This document shows positions 27,745-40,637 of a stretch of DNA of 64,000 nucleotides, piece by piece. A program made the translations under genes and the position numbers. How positions within the stretch are numbered: position 1 is the stretch's first letter; the number at the start of each line of letters is the position of its first letter. The stretch covers positions 2,619,501-2,683,500 of the forward strand of contig NC_080058.1 of the NCBI RefSeq assembly GCF_026212465.1, in the 5' to 3' direction. Origin of the DNA: Amaranthus tricolor. Its lineage: Eukaryota > Streptophyta > Magnoliopsida > Caryophyllales > Amaranthaceae. The notes below the pieces were generated by a model. That model worked only from the letters and a program-made list of their open reading frames with translations, had not been told where the DNA came from and ran no database searches.

Positions 27745-28404
27745 GTAAATGTTTTAAAGATTTGAAAATTAAATAATTTGATCACTTTCTCCATTGATTT
27801 GTGAATCTTTCTGAGGATTTATCTGTGCATCTTTTTTTATTCAAGAAATTTTTTGGCTGAATTGTTTTTTATAGGTATGAATTGCGGTCTTTTTTCCCTC
27901 CTTAGACCCTGATCATAGTTCTTATGAGCGAGATTTTCCAGGCATGATAATGATGACTCCATTAATCATTATAGGACTTTAATATTAATTTTTTTTCTGG
28001 CGTCATAGTAATTAACTTTAATCATTAACTTAAATAAATGATTTATTTTATATTCAGTGTCACAGTATAGGAATATTTAACTATGTTCTTATCTTTTGTA
28101 ATTAGTCGATAATTAATAAGTTGATAAAAAATTTAACAATTTTTTCTTTTCATTTTATTTTTTATAGACTAATGGTTATTTAACTTAATAATTATAAACT
28201 CTAAATAAAATGTAAAGCCTACTGTCACACTCTCGCTGGGAATTTCTAGCTACATACATTATTTTTGGCTTGGATTAGATTTTTCTTTCGTTTTGTCCCC
28301 ATTGGTTTGAGTTCGTTGAGCCTATAACATATGAATGAGCTTCAACTATAACTTAGAGTTATTGATTCCTTAACATTTCCTTAACATATTATATATTAAC
28401 ATAG
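27745..28404. other. AT-rich DNA upstream of gene B
   Basis: No gene. It belongs to a 1.1-kb segment (27745-28855) absent from the equivalent place upstream of gene A, so it arrived by insertion in B or was lost from A. Confidence 0.5.
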
Positions 28405-28412
28405 CCTATCTT

Positions 28413-28837
28413 CAGGATTGTCTCTGACATTTTAAAGGCCCCGAGCAAAATATAAATTATGGACCTCTAAAATCTAAAATTATGCTATATTACATTTTAG
28501 TATTTGTAATACAAATTTATTTTTCAATACAAGCTGATAATACAAATTTATTATTCAATATCTTTCAAAGGTCCTGAACAAAATATACCAGTATATCTTA
28601 ATCATTCAATACAAGCTGATAATACAAATTTATTAACTAATTTATCTAATTATCTTTTAAAAAATAGGTTGAATATGAATTCACATTAAATTTTAATATT
28701 TTCTCTATCAATTTAATTTTGCTACACAATACACAAAAGCTCTCATTTTAATTTTAACAATATAGCAAAAATATAAGCCCCTATAAATCAAGGCCCTAAG
28801 CAATAGCTCATCCTATTCCTCTATGTAGTTGGCCCTG
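28413..28837. mobile_element. hAT-type MITE, 425 bp
   Basis: The ends are CAGGATTGTCTCTGAC and, on the other strand, CAGGGCCAACT. The element is flanked by a perfect 8-bp target duplication CCTATCTT (28405-28412 and 28838-28845). Inner GGCCCC/GGCCCT phrases are typical of this plant MITE group. Noncoding. Confidence 0.8.
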
Positions 28838-28845
28838 CCTATCTT

Positions 28846-30456
28846 TAAAGTCGGTGCAAGAGGATTCGGAGCATCATATATATGTGATACTTCTGATCTA
28901 AATTAGAGAGTTAACGTTACATTTTACATGTGATAACGACTCATGTTTTACCGCTCAAAGCCACCCATGTGAGTGTTATAAATTTAGATTTTATGTCAAA
29001 ACTTTGTCATTCTCAAATTTTTCATTTATGATGATTTTATAATTGAAATCTACTATAAAATAAAATGATTGTTTTCAAACACACCTTAGCCCTTTTCTAA
29101 TTTGTAGTGATTCCTATTGAGATAACTTTATCTTAAAAAGAAATATGCTTGGTGCATGTTGTTTGAATTCTACGTTCTTGGTAGATGAGAAGGGTGAAAT
29201 GCTAATTCAAAATGATATTGTTAACAATTGGAGTTATGAGGGTTTTTAATTAAGTTGGAGTAATACGGTGTATATAAAATGTCATTTTAGTACAAATGAG
29301 ATAAATAGAGACACTAGAAAATGAGAAGAGAAAGATAATCACTTTAAGTGTCTGCTTCAAATATCTTATATTCATATTGCAGAGGTATCCAACAAGATAA
29401 GACATGGAAAAAAATTAAAAAAGATATAAATAATTTTGATTTACATGTTGAGAAAATAGAAAATCAAGATAAATACAGTAATTTCATGTTAAATCGATAA
29501 TCTTATATAGTTAACCTAAATCTTTTAAGATATGACTTCCAGGATCATTTGTTGTGACCATGTCCAATGTGATGAAAGTGAAATCCTAACTACATATTAG
29601 AGCTACATGCTTATAGACAAAAAGCTATATGATAGTTTATGAATGAATGATTGAGACATTAAAAACGGTTTTGATTAATTTTATCAAATATTCATATTGT
29701 TAAATGTACATCTAATTAAGTAAGTTAATTGTATAAATGGTGGCTATCGAATTGGATCAAATTATGCACACACCGATTTTGTTATGAATAAAAGTTAGAT
29801 TTTGTTTTCACCTCCACCTCGAACATGAACTTGAATTTTATGTCCTTGGACTTTGCTCTGATTAGAATTCTTTAATTATAAGACTTATTTTTTGAAAAGT
29901 CAATTTTTTAAAAAGTGTGTAAATTCACAAAAATAAAAGTCTTTCGAATTGGCTATGATCTTTCCAATGACTCTACCACCAATAAAAATACATAATCAGT
30001 GGTCGAAACAGACACATTTGTATGTTTAAATGAAATTTAAACAGGACGTGATCAGAATCTTAGCCTGAGTATACTAATTACTAAGTGATTTGAAGTTGAA
30101 CATTTTCTCTCGAATTCAAATTAAATTATTTTTTTCTGATAAAATAGGAATATGTTCGGATTTGGCATAAGTATAAGACTGCCACTTATGCTGAATTAAT
30201 CTCTTATAACTTGTACATCATCAACTTTTGTGTGGTTAATTGATGTACCAAGTTAATTATTAGGACATCCCGACGTCGATCAAGTTCCATGGGGGAAAGG
30301 GAAAACTGAGGTGATGCCTTGGCATTGTTGCCTATTGGAGACTTTAGGAGACTTTTCTTCATTTCTTTGGGTCAATTAATTCAAAATAAATGCTTACAAT
30401 ATCATTTTTTAATAAAATAAATTTTTTTAGTTGTAAATTTTTAAAAATAATTAAAG
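28846..30456. other. Intergenic spacer between genes B and C
   Basis: 28856-28995 matches 17534-17670 upstream of gene A (both contain CGCTCAAAGCCACCCATGTG). The rest is AT-rich with no open frame of note and no recognised element. Confidence 0.6.
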
Positions 30457-30461
30457 TTAAT

Positions 30462-30667
30462 TGATGCAAAACCCAAATCTCAGAGAAAAGAAAGAAAGAT
30501 ATTTTTATTCAGATTTTTTTAAAAAGAAGAAAATGTATCTCAATCAGTCCAAAAATATTTACAACAGCTTATATACAATGTTAGAAAAGAGCTAAGCTGT
30601 CGCTAGCTGTCACGTGGGAGCTGCAGAAGAACCCTTAAAGGATGAGTCATCAGCAACATCTCCAATA
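30462..30667 (-). repeat. 3' LTR of copia-2
   Basis: On the plus strand it starts TGATGCAAAACCC and ends ATCTCCAATA; paired with 35305-35514. Confidence 0.95.
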
Positions 30668-30701
30668 AACCCCTCCCCCCCCCCCCCCCCCCCCCCCCCC
30701 C
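30668..30701 (-). other. Polypurine tract with 27-base G homopolymer
   Basis: On the minus strand a run of 27 G, then AGGGGTT, directly before the 3' LTR. The normal polypurine tract (GAGGGGGG type, as in copia-1 at 5938) has expanded to a pure G run. It also adds glycines to the end of the RNase H frame. Confidence 0.85.
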
Positions 30702-33700
30702 TCAAACTTGGGTTGGTTACAGAGTCAATCATTCCAAGTTGGGAAAGCAAAGAATGAAAATGTGGAGATGGTAATGCCTTGGTGAACAAATCAGCTAGTT
30801 GGGATGCAGTAGGCAAATAAGTGAGCTGCAGCAAACCTTCCAAAACTTTGTCACAAGTGAAGTGATAATCGATCTCGATGTGTTTAGTTCGCTTGTGAAA
30901 TACTGGATTTTTAGCTATGTGAATGGCCGATTGATTGTCACAATGTAAGGTGACTGGGGTGAGATTAGTAATACCCAATTCTTCTAATAAACGGACAAGC
31001 CAAGTGACCTCACTTGCTGCTGCTGCCATGGCTTGATATTCAGATTCAAAGGAAGACTTAGACACCACTGATTGTTTCTTGCTTTCCCAAGAGATGGGAG
31101 AGGAGCCTAGTTGTACTAAATAGCCTGTAATAGACCTTCTACTGTTGGGACAAGAAGCCCAATCAACATCATAAAAAGCTTGAAGAGTTAAATGAGTATT
31201 TCCATTTAGAAGAATACCCTGACCAACTGTCCCTGCGACATATCGCAACACATGATGAAGGGCTTCCAGATGTGGAGTTCAAGGAGCATGAAGGAGCTGA
31301 CTAAGAGTTTGAACTGCATAAGAGAGATCTAGTCTGGTATTAGTCAAAAAATTCAGCTTACCAACCAAAGACCGATAAGTACTGGGATCATCACACAAGT
31401 CACCCTGATCAAGGTGAAGTTTGAGATTGATCGGGAGAGGAGCTGGGGCTGGATGGCGCCCATTTGTGAATCTTGCAACAGTTCCTTGGTGAATTTCGTT
31501 TGAGTAAGAATTAGACCATCAGAAACATAAGCAACTTCCATGCCAAGGAAGAAAGTAAGACAACCCAAATCCTTGATACTAAAAAAATTATCCAAATGAT
31601 GTTTGAGAGCACAAATCTCTTCTGAATTGGTACCTGTTAAGATAATATCATCAACATAAACTGGTGCCAAAGTGATATGCAGTCCTTCCCTTTTTATGAA
31701 AAGGGAGTAATCTGATTTGGACTTAAGAAAATCTTGAGTGGAGAGAACATGAGTTAACTTGGCATACCATTGCCTTGATGCTTGTTTAAGACCGTAGAGA
31801 GATTTCTTGAGCCTAAAAATCTTATTAGGAGCTGCAAAAGATCCAGGAGGAAGTTTCATATACACTTCCTCATGGAGGTCCCCATGGAGGAAGGCGTTAT
31901 TCACATCTAACTGAAACAAAGGCCATTTGTGGTGAGCTGCAAGAGCCAAAATACATCTAATAGTAGACATTTTAACCACATGAGAGAAAGTTTCTTCAAA
32001 ATCAATACCATACTTTTGTGTGTACCCCTGAGCAACCAAGCGAACCTTGTACCTTTCTAAAGTTCCATCAGCCTTCAACTTGACTTTGAAAACCCACTTG
32101 CAACCAATAGCTTTCTTGTGTGGCGGCAAATCTACAATATTCCAAGTATTATTTGTTTCAAGAGCATCAAGTTCTTTTTGCATAGCTGCCACCCATGAAG
32201 GATCCTTAGAAGCCTGAATATAAGAACGTGGTTCAGAAATAGAGAGGACTTTGGAAAGAAGGTTGTGATGTGAGAGAGGCAAGGATGTGAAAGAAACAAG
32301 ATTGCACCAATGCTTCTGAGCTGCGTAGGTTTGGTAGTCTGAAAGATATGAAGGGACTTTGGAGGTTCTAGTAGAATGTCTGACTGGTGGAGGAAGAGTT
32401 GGGGAAGAAGCTGGTGAATTTAAAGGGGAATTTGGAGTAGTGACATATAAAGAAGAAAGGTCTACAAGAAGTTCATCAGAAGGAGAAGAAATATTTGCAG
32501 GGGAAGAATCTAAGGAAGAAGAAGATGGTGAAACAGGAGTATCATCTAGTTGGAAAGCATCTAGCAGTGGGAAATCTGAGAAAGGAATAGAAATAGTGGA
32601 CTGTGGTATGTAAAAATTAGAAGCATATGTAGAAGCTGGGTGTTTAGAGTAATGAAAAGGAAAGTGCAATTCATGGAAAAGAACATCTCTAGAAACAAGG
32701 ATTTTATTTGTAGATAGATCTAGGACCTTATAGCCTTTTTGTGTGGGTGAATAACCAAGAAAAACGCATGGTGTTGATCTGGGGTCAAACTTGGATCTGT
32801 GAACGGGTGAAGTCAAAACATAGCATAGGCAACCAAAAGGTCGAAGATGAGACAGATCAGGAGCAGAATTGTATAACTTCTCATATGGTGTCTTATTAAA
32901 CAAAGTTTTAAGAGGCATTCGATTAATCAAGTACGTAGCACAAAGAAGGGCCTCCCCCAATATTGCAATGGTAGCTTTGCTTGGAAAAATAAAGATCTGG
33001 CTGTGGCTATCGGGTGTCTATGTTTTCTTTCAACTACACCATTTTGTTGCGGTGTTTTGGTACAACTAGTCTCATGTACAATTCCATTGTTACGATATAC
33101 TTGCTTAATGTCAACTTCACACAGTTCCTGTGCATTATCAGATCTAATAACAAGGACTTTAGAAGAAAAATGCAATTCAACATACAAGAGAAACTGCTTA
33201 ATAACAGAAACCACATCTGATTTATACTTTATTAAATGTGTCCAAGTAGCTCGAGTAAAATCATCCACTATTGTAATAAATTGGTTACATCCTGAATGTG
33301 TGGTGACCTTATAAGGCCCCCAAATATCAATATGCAAAAGCTGAAATGGCTTTACAATTTTGATACTACTCTGAGGGAATGGTAACCGATGTTGTTTAGC
33401 TAGAGGACATTTATGACAAAAAATAGAAGCTATACAAGAAGAAACATCACAATCAGGAACTAAATGCTTTATTTGCGTAAAAGGTAAGTGGCCTAATCTT
33501 AAATGCCAAAGTTGAGCAGAAGGAATAGAAGCAGTGGTAGAAGCGAAGAAAGTTGTAGAACATGCTGGAAAGGTAGCATGATATAATCCTTCTTGTAATC
33601 TACCAAGAAGAATTGGTGACTCTGTCAATGACTGCCCCTGAAGAAAGCATTGACTGTGATTAAAAGAAATTGTGCATTTAAGATCAGAACAGAGGCGATG

Positions 33701-34048
33701 CACAGATAACAGATTGAAATGAAACAAAGGAGCATGTAACACATTATGCAAAACCAAATTATTTTGTAATCTAACAGAGCCTATGTGAGAAAAAGGAATG
33801 TGTTTCCCATTAGGAATGGTAATCTTTGCATTTAGATCAGAAATAGGTTTATAAGTATCAAACATAGCCAAATCAGTGCATATGTGATCCGTTGCTCCAC
33901 TATCCAAAAGCCAATCATGAGTAGAACATGACAAGAAAAACATAATACCTGCCATATGAGCTTGAGGAGTAGAAGTATTAGAAAGAACACCAGGAGTTGA
34001 GGTAGCCACAGAAGAAACTTGTGAAAGAGAAGATTGTTTGTTCAGCAA
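30690..34048 (-). pseudogene. copia-2 pol (protease, integrase, reverse transcriptase, RNase H), broken
   Basis: 34048-32927: protease WLLDSGATDHI, GAG-pre-integrase (LWHLRLGHLPFTQIKHL, CHKCPLAKQHRLPFP), integrase (LLHIDIWGPY, RSDNAQEL, TPQQNGVVERKHRH). A frameshift near 32950 moves to 32960-31353: integrase C part (CATYLINRMPL), then reverse transcriptase (WVFKVKLKADGTLERYK, QLDVNNAFLHGDLHEE, YGLKQASRQWY, YVDDIILTG). Another frameshift near 31480 and an in-frame stop near 31280 precede 31251-30690: RNase H (YDVDWASCPNSRRSITGY, CDNQSAIHIAKNPVFHKRTK, ADLFTK). The catalytic boxes are intact, but a continuous polyprotein is not possible. Confidence 0.9.
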
Positions 34049-34369
34049 TTCTACCAGATAGTTATATTGTTCTGTAGAGATGGAAGGAGAAGCCTCAGAG
34101 TGAGAAAAAGCATAAGGCCTCTCAGAACCAGTACTCTCAGTAAGAGATTGTGAGTCAGAGTAAGTAGAAGAATAGGCAGCAATTTTCTTATCTTTGAAGC
34201 CTTTAAAATCCGGAGGATATCCATGAACCTTGAAAAAACGTTCATAACTATGGCCAGGTACTTTGCAGTGAGTACAAAAATAGGAAGAAACATGCCTTTT
34301 AGAGCCATTATTCTTGCCTTAAAACTTAGTATTGGTCTGAGATGGAGCAGCAGTCTTCGGAGCATTAGA

Positions 34370-35130
34370 CTAGAATGCCAAAGAATTAACAGAAGAAGGT
34401 TGATGAAACTGAGCTAGATTCTTGTGTTCCTCCTCTTGAGAGAACAAGCGATAAGCATCAGAAACATTTGGTAAAGGACGCATCATCAAGATTTTACCTT
34501 GAACCGAAGAGAATTGATCATGCAACTTCATGATAAATTGAATAAGCATATGCTCTTGTTGTTGTTTGAGAATGCGTTGTGTCAAATTATAGGTGCATTT
34601 ATTACAGATACAGACAGGAGTCGGATCAATTGCCTGCATCTCATCCCAAAAACCTCGAATTTTCGTGTAAAACTCAGCAACAAATAGATTACCTTGAGTA
34701 ATTTCAGCAATTTGTTGTTCCAACGAGAACAATTACGTTCTAGTCGTATGACAAAAACGATCATCGAGATCCTTCGAAATAGCAGTAGCATCTTGAAGAT
34801 ACAAAACACTCTTTGAGATTGTCGGCTTAAGATTGAAAGAAGCCAGGAGACAATTAGATCATTGCACCTTTCCCAAGCAGAGAAGGTTTTATCATCAGGT
34901 AAAGGTCGAGGGACTGCACCAGTAACAAATTTCAGTTTGTTACGAGCCGAAAGCGCAACAAGCATAGATCGCTTCCAATCAGAGTAACCTTTACCATTGA
35001 ATTTAGTTGAAACTAGTTGCTGTGAAGTCTGATCAGTTGGATGAATGTAGAAAATACTAGAAGGATCTTGATTGAGAGAAAGAGATTGCGAAGAAATTTC
35101 AGAAGACGTGATTGAATCAGAAAAAAAAAA
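34370..35130 (-). pseudogene. copia-2 gag, frameshifted
   Basis: The minus strand from about 35130 reads the Copia gag N terminus (SIFYIHPTDQ, STKFNGKGYSDWKRSM, WERCNDLIVSW). The frame breaks near 34840; the middle part resumes in another frame (IRGFWDEMQAIDPTPVC, ILMMRPLPNVSDAYRLF) and stops at 34370. The zinc-knuckle region follows at about 34320-34220 (CTHCKVPGHSYERF), where the last Cys is replaced. No clear start codon is preserved. Confidence 0.75.
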
Positions 35131-35288
35131 GATTGAATCAGATTAAAGAAGAAGATTGAATTGATTGAATCAGGAAAAAATAAAATGAGATTGCGAGAAA
35201 GAATTTGTAATTTGGAGTAAAGAGTTGCAAACAGGAGAAATGGCGGAGAAAACTGAGAAGACGAAGAAGAATGTCGGGTCAAGATTTT

Positions 35289-35304
35289 GTTTGCTCTGAT
35301 ACCA
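35289..35304 (-). other. Primer-binding site of copia-2
   Basis: The minus strand reads TGGTATCAGAGCAAAC immediately after the 5' LTR, the standard initiator tRNA-Met site of plant Copia elements. Confidence 0.9.
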
Positions 35305-35514
35305 TGATGCAAAACCCAGATCTCAGAGAAAAGAAAGAAAGAAAGATATTTTTATTCAGATTTTTTAAAGAAGAAGAAAATGTATCTCAATCAGTCCAAA
35401 AATATTTACAATAGCTTATATACAATGTTACAAAAGAGCTAAGCTATCGCTAGCTGTCACGTGGGAGCTGCAGAAAAACCCTTAGAGGATGAGTCATCAG
35501 CAACATCTCCAATA
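35305..35514 (-). repeat. 5' LTR of copia-2
   Basis: 210 bp; paired with 30462-30667 and followed by the target duplication TTAAT. Confidence 0.95.
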
Positions 35515-35752
35515 TTAATATTGGTGAATCCTCTTAATTAAGCTATCAGGTCCTATTATAAATTTTCACTCAAAAATAAAGAAAATTCACATAATTGATG
35601 CTCTTTTAATTTATCAACGAAGAAAATTTATCATCAAAACACAAAATATTAAAAATACGAGAGAAACAATATAACCTTAAACATATTCAAAATGCAACAT
35701 AAAATTAAATTTCACTCATAAAAATTATGATCACCAACTATCTGAAAAGTTA

Positions 35753-37365
35753 TCAAATAAAGTTGAGTTTGCCGTATTTTGGATACTTCTCAGGAGTAAA
35801 AAGTCCAAAATTACGCTCTGAATCAGGCCCCAGTTTCTTATTCTCATCAAACATGGCAAACAAATAAGTTTCAATTTCCTGTGGTTTCAATGGAGTTCCA
35901 TTCTTTACATGCTTCAACAAATTTCTATAATAATTCTCTGCATTTTCCACCGTGGCAGCATCTCCACCCTTGGATGGCCATCCAGTTTCCGACACAACAA
36001 TCTTCATATCAGGTGCACCAACTTTTCTTAGACTCGCATACACTGAATCCACCATCGCATCAAATAAGTTTTGATAGTTTAGCCCTTTATCATTAACCAC
36101 GGTTCCATTAGAAGTAAATAATGCGTAATTAAGACTAATACTTTGCTCATTTCCAACATAAGCAAAATAAGGGTAAATATTAACCAATAATGGAGATTCA
36201 TTATTTGTTAAAAATTTAATTATTGGGGTAATATATGAATATGACGTGTCACTAAATTGACCGTTAGATGGTGGATATGAATTTATAATTAAGGTTGTAT
36301 CAATGGACGTAGAAACCTTAATTTGATTACTTAATTTATAAGAATTCAATGCTTTAAGAACATTTTTCATGGCTGGTTCAACAAATACTGATTGATGATC
36401 GGACGGATGAATTTCGTTCCCCACAACTATATATTTGATCGATGGTGCGAATGGTGCCACGTATGTTTCAATCCACTGCATTGCATCTAATTGATTGGAT
36501 GATGCAAAAGATTGAATCTTTTCGTTAGGAACTCCTAGCATGAGTTTGATGTTTGATCCTTGTAGGGCCTTGAGAGCCATTAGATCAGGATCATAGAGTC
36601 TCATTAATCCTATACCGTTGGATTTGTAGAGGTCTATCACATCTTTTTCCATCGGTAAGTTGTCTGCTATTCTTCCATAGCATACTCCAACAAGTTGTGC
36701 CTCTACATTATTAAAAAAATCATTAAACACTAATCATATATATCAGCTAATTAATAAAAAACTATATCTATTTGCATTTTTGCAATTTATTTTACATTAT
36801 CATTTTAATTTTGATTTTTTTTATATATTAATGTAAGACAAGGTAGTTAATAACGGACTGAAACATGATGATGATAAGTTCTTAATAAAATAGTAAAAAT
36901 ATTAAGAAAACAATATTTTTAGCACGGCATAAATTAATGTATTAATTATCGATATTAAACTAATTACTAATATTCATAAACGTAAATGTCAAGAAACCAA
37001 TTCAACCAAAAGTTTAAGCATATGATTGAAGCATCAAAATGTTATATATTTTAACATGTTCCCTTACACGAGAGTCTTTTTAGGCTAGAAGTATTAATGC
37101 AACTCAGACCTCCTCATACCTAGTGGCTACCATTGAATGTTAAACTTTAAATGAGGGATGGTTGCTTCTCGTCACGTTGGCTTTTGATACCATATTAAGA
37201 AACCAAATTAACCAAAAATTTAAACTGATAATTAAAATATGTATATACTCTAACCGTCAACTAATATCAAATGAAAAAAAAAAAAAAAAGAGAGAGTATA
37301 CCTGTAAAAGGTTGGCTTAAGGATAACAATAATGATATGATGAATAACAAGACAACAATTTCCAT
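35753..37365 (-). CDS. GH17 beta-1,3-glucanase, gene C
   Basis: Exons 37365-37302 and 36702-35753, intron 599 bp, 337 residues. Exon 1 codes a 21-residue signal peptide beginning MEIVVLLFIISLLL and ends ACAG at a GT donor. Exon 2 completes Glu22 and continues AQLVGVCYGRIADNLP. Conserved glutamates: VGNE (Glu118) and VVSETGWPS (Glu260), with the usual Trp263. FAMFDENKK and the C terminus GKLNFI are normal; no X8 domain or GPI signal, so a secreted PR-2-like enzyme acting on beta-1,3-glucans. An open frame reading MFNDFFNN upstream of the acceptor is intron, because GT-AG splicing gives the family's normal N terminus. Of the four genes here this is the most canonical. Confidence 0.92.
36990..37230. 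repeat. Inverted-repeat element in the intron of gene C
   Basis: Related to 17840-18070: AACCAAAAGTTTAAGC at the left and GCTTTTGATACCATATTAAG then AACCAAATTAACC at the right. The middle differs. Confidence 0.45.
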
Positions 37366-37480
37366 TGTTGGATTTGTTGGCAAGGGTATGCAATATTTTT
37401 AAAAGACTAGTACTCAATGGATTTGTGTTTCCTTAATATCTAATAATTTTCATTATACTTTTATAACTTGTGAATGTCCC

Positions 37481-37488
37481 ATTATATA
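37481..37488 (-). promoter_or_regulatory. Candidate TATA box of gene C
   Basis: The minus strand reads TATATAAT, about 115 bp upstream of the start codon. A second candidate (TTATAAAAG on the minus strand, about 37459-37467) is closer. Which one is used cannot be told from sequence alone. Confidence 0.45.
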
Positions 37489-37499
37489 GAGGTAGTATA

Positions 37500-39091
37500 G
37501 TTAGTACTAACTATGAGCATATTCTTGAATTTATAGGTCAACTACCAAGTCAATTTGTCCATGATGAACTTCAATATAAATTTTTTCTATCAAAAATGCC
37601 AAACAATGTATGAAATAAGTAACTAATAAGTTTGAAATACCCCATTGGTCCCTATCATACGCGGTATGCAGGTATGTGACAAACGAAAATGAGCATTATG
37701 TATTTATTAGGGGCGGTTCTATGCCCATTTAAGATGTCTCATTACCTATGATTTTCTAGAAAATTGAGGCCTTATATATGTTAACAAACTCTTTTATAGT
37801 TCATCAGTCATATGTAGCTTAGTTGGTGACATGTCTTTTTGTAATTTTGTTTATTAGGAATTCAAAACCTAACAACCATTAAATTTTTGCGAAAATGTTA
37901 ATTCCCATTTTACCATTAATTGTTAATGAAGGGCCTCAATTCTCTATATCAAAAGGTAAGTAAGACCTCTATAGTATTTGCTCCACCCATGGTACTTATG
38001 TTTGCTATTGGAGAGAGGAAAGAGATAGAGAGTGAAGGTAAAGAATTAGGTTCGATTTGAATTCTATTATTGACTCGATATATTAAAAATTGAATTTGAG
38101 CAAGTTTAAATTCTACTAAAAAAAACTCATGTGTAACTTAAAAAACTTGTCATTTGTAACTCAAAAAATTTGAAAATGATCGGGTTTTGGTAGTTATCCT
38201 GAAATTTTCAATTTCAACTATTTTGAAATTAATAGGGAGACTGACTTAAATTCAAACTTAAAATTGGTACTAAACATTTGCAAAGCATCTCCAATTATTA
38301 AATCAATAATTAATTATACCAAACCAAAGAATGGTTAATTATAGAAAAACCCTAACAAATGTTAAATCAAAATTATTTCGTTATTTCTGTAAATTTGAAG
38401 ATTTATCACAAAGTAGTTATATTGTTTTATTTAAAAAAAAATACTTATATTGTTATTAATTACTAATGCTTACAATTATTACTTTTACCAGAAAAAAGAA
38501 TGTGAAAAATCGAATTTTCGATCAGATAAAATCTTGAGTATAATTTTGGTTAGTCCCTTCTCATAACCCTTCCCTTCTCTGAAACTGTATTTAAAATTGC
38601 AGGGTCCATTGATTTTGTATTATACAATAATGTAAATATACAAGTCCCAACTCCATGTGTTGAACAAGTCCATTTTCATCGGCTAGTGAAAAATACGAAG
38701 CTTTGCCCACACTATGCAGGAAACATTTATGATTGATGTAAATGTAATGTCTATTTTGGAAATTCACTTGTACGGAAATATTTTCATCGCTTATATTGAC
38801 ACTACAACATAATTTGCTTTTAGTAGACTATATTTAGCTCTATTTAATTTAAATGTCACTACTTTAAATTTTTAATAATATGTAGTGGATTTAGTGATAT
38901 TTATTAGACCCTTTTGACAGCATAAAGAAAAATCATACTTAAGTTTTTCACAATGATGTGGGGGTAGATAAGAAAAGCAATATACTCAACAAAAACTAAC
39001 AACAAACAAGGGCAAGTGTAAGATCTGGGAGAGCGGTAGACAAGAAAAGCAATATACTCAAAAAAAAACTAACAAATCAATTATACGTCGC
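37500..39091. other. Upstream region of gene C and Gypsy leader
   Basis: No gene. 38335-39091 is duplicated at 18143-19012; 37316-38334 is the part missing from that copy. The right end precedes an LTR primer site and probably is internal leader of the Gypsy element. Confidence 0.6.
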
Positions 39092-39110
39092 TTCCCTGGC
39101 AACGGCGCCA
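39092..39110 (-). other. tRNA-Asp-type primer-binding site (copy 2)
   Basis: The minus strand reads TGGCGCCGTTGCCAGGGAA; the same arrangement as at 19014-19033. Confidence 0.75.
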
Positions 39111-39116
39111 AAAACT

Positions 39117-40473
39117 TGATGTGCAAATTTTATTTAACTGCAAGCGCATGGTGTACGTGTAGATGCGAGTTGAACACAAGGAAGTTAGGACAAGAAACTT
39201 GCTAATTTCTACTAAATATATTCCTCAAAGAGAAAAATGTTTAGTTGGTTCTTTAACTATCAAACTGAAAAATGCAATAAGAAATATGGATTAAACTAAA
39301 TGATGAAGAGATCTAGGGTGTCGGGAATCCCCTAAAGTCTTGTATGATCAAATAATCATTAGTGTCTATGAAATGTCGAATAAATTACGTGGTTAAACAT
39401 GATCTTGTTATTTTCAAACACTCGCTCTATTGATTAACTATTAGATTTAAACCCTACTAATTCAATTCTCACAAGCTAGTTTTATTGAACGAATTAATAA
39501 GAATTTAACTAAAATCTACCCTAAAGCAAAATCGATCCTAATCTCACACGCTAGTTCTATTGACTAGTCCGACAAAGCATGTTTAATTTAGGGTTATTAG
39601 CACAATTCAACAACTTTAATCCTAGTTTCATAGACACTTTCAATAATCAAATCATACTTGACTTATAGGTTCAAACACCCTAACCCTAGAAAATGGATCT
39701 ACTCACTAATCATGGTAAAAATAAACACAAACTCTAGGATGATACTAGACATGACTAAGAATGAAATTAACGATAAATTCAAGAAAAACAATAATTAAAT
39801 TTCAAGAACACAATAATTAAATCAAAAAGTAATGAATGAAGAACAATAACTAGTTTTTATTGAAGAAAGATTAATTACAATAATTAAGATTCACTAATGA
39901 AAGATTAGAAACTAATACAAGGAATCAAAGATAAGGAAAATTAAATACTAAAGAAAACTTACAATGCTCAAAGGAAGATTAAAGGTGGAATTAATGAAAA
40001 ACTAAATTAAATGATGAAATTCAAGGTAAAACTAATGAAAACGGAGTACTTAAGTCTAAAGGAAGGAAGAAGAGGAAGAGGGAGAGAGAGAGAGAGAAAT
40101 CCTAATCAATCATTATGGGCTTATTTATACTAATTAAGAAATTAACCTAAAAATTAATGAGAAAACCGCAGGCAAAACACGACTTCAGAAACAAAGAAGC
40201 GAGTCGTAGCTTTTAGGTGACGGCTCGTCGCTTTTCTGCTGACTTGTGATCTTTAAATAGTCTCCATTTCTTGTTCGGTTGTCGGAATTGGACATATAAT
40301 ATATTGTTGGAAAGCTCTTGAAGTCTAGTTTTCAATGTCACAAACTTGCATTAATGCGATCTTCTTATCAAAAGTTATGATCAAAAGAGTAGACATATAT
40401 CAATTTTCACATCAAAACTTTTGCATTATAAACACTCTTCTACTCTTTTGTTCATTTTCTTTGTAGAACATCT
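39117..40473 (-). mobile_element. Gypsy LTR (copy 2), truncated
   Basis: Starts TGATGTGC on the plus strand and follows copies 1 and 3 to about GTAGAACATCTT, where similarity stops; the terminal GCACTTATCA is missing. Sequence 40474-40637 then resembles the empty locus at 22200-22310. Confidence 0.75.
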
Positions 40474-40637
40474 TTAAAAATATCCTTTTCTATAACTGAA
40501 TGAAAATAATTTTATTAACTCTTCAGTTTTCCACATGCAGCTTTAGTTTTTTCATAAGACTTTTCCATATAATTAAATAAAAAAATATTAATTGATATTC
40601 TTTCTCAATTTATTTTGAAGTTTCTACGTACAATATT

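Larger units (their letters stand above)
30462..35514 (-). mobile_element. Copia-type LTR retrotransposon (copia-2), full length, coding region broken
   Basis: 5053 bp between target duplications TTAAT (30457-30461 and 35515-35519). LTRs: 35305-35514 (5') and 30462-30667 (3'). By eye they differ at about seven bases and two small indels, so the insertion is young to middle-aged. A primer-binding site and polypurine tract are present. The polyprotein is interrupted by several frameshifts. The domain set and sequence resemble copia-1. The element ends 238 bp past the gene C stop codon. Confidence 0.95.

Noticed and set aside
32359..32613. Acidic, Ser/Glu-rich plus-strand frame across copia-2
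   Set aside because: Antisense of the low-complexity linker between integrase and reverse transcriptase.
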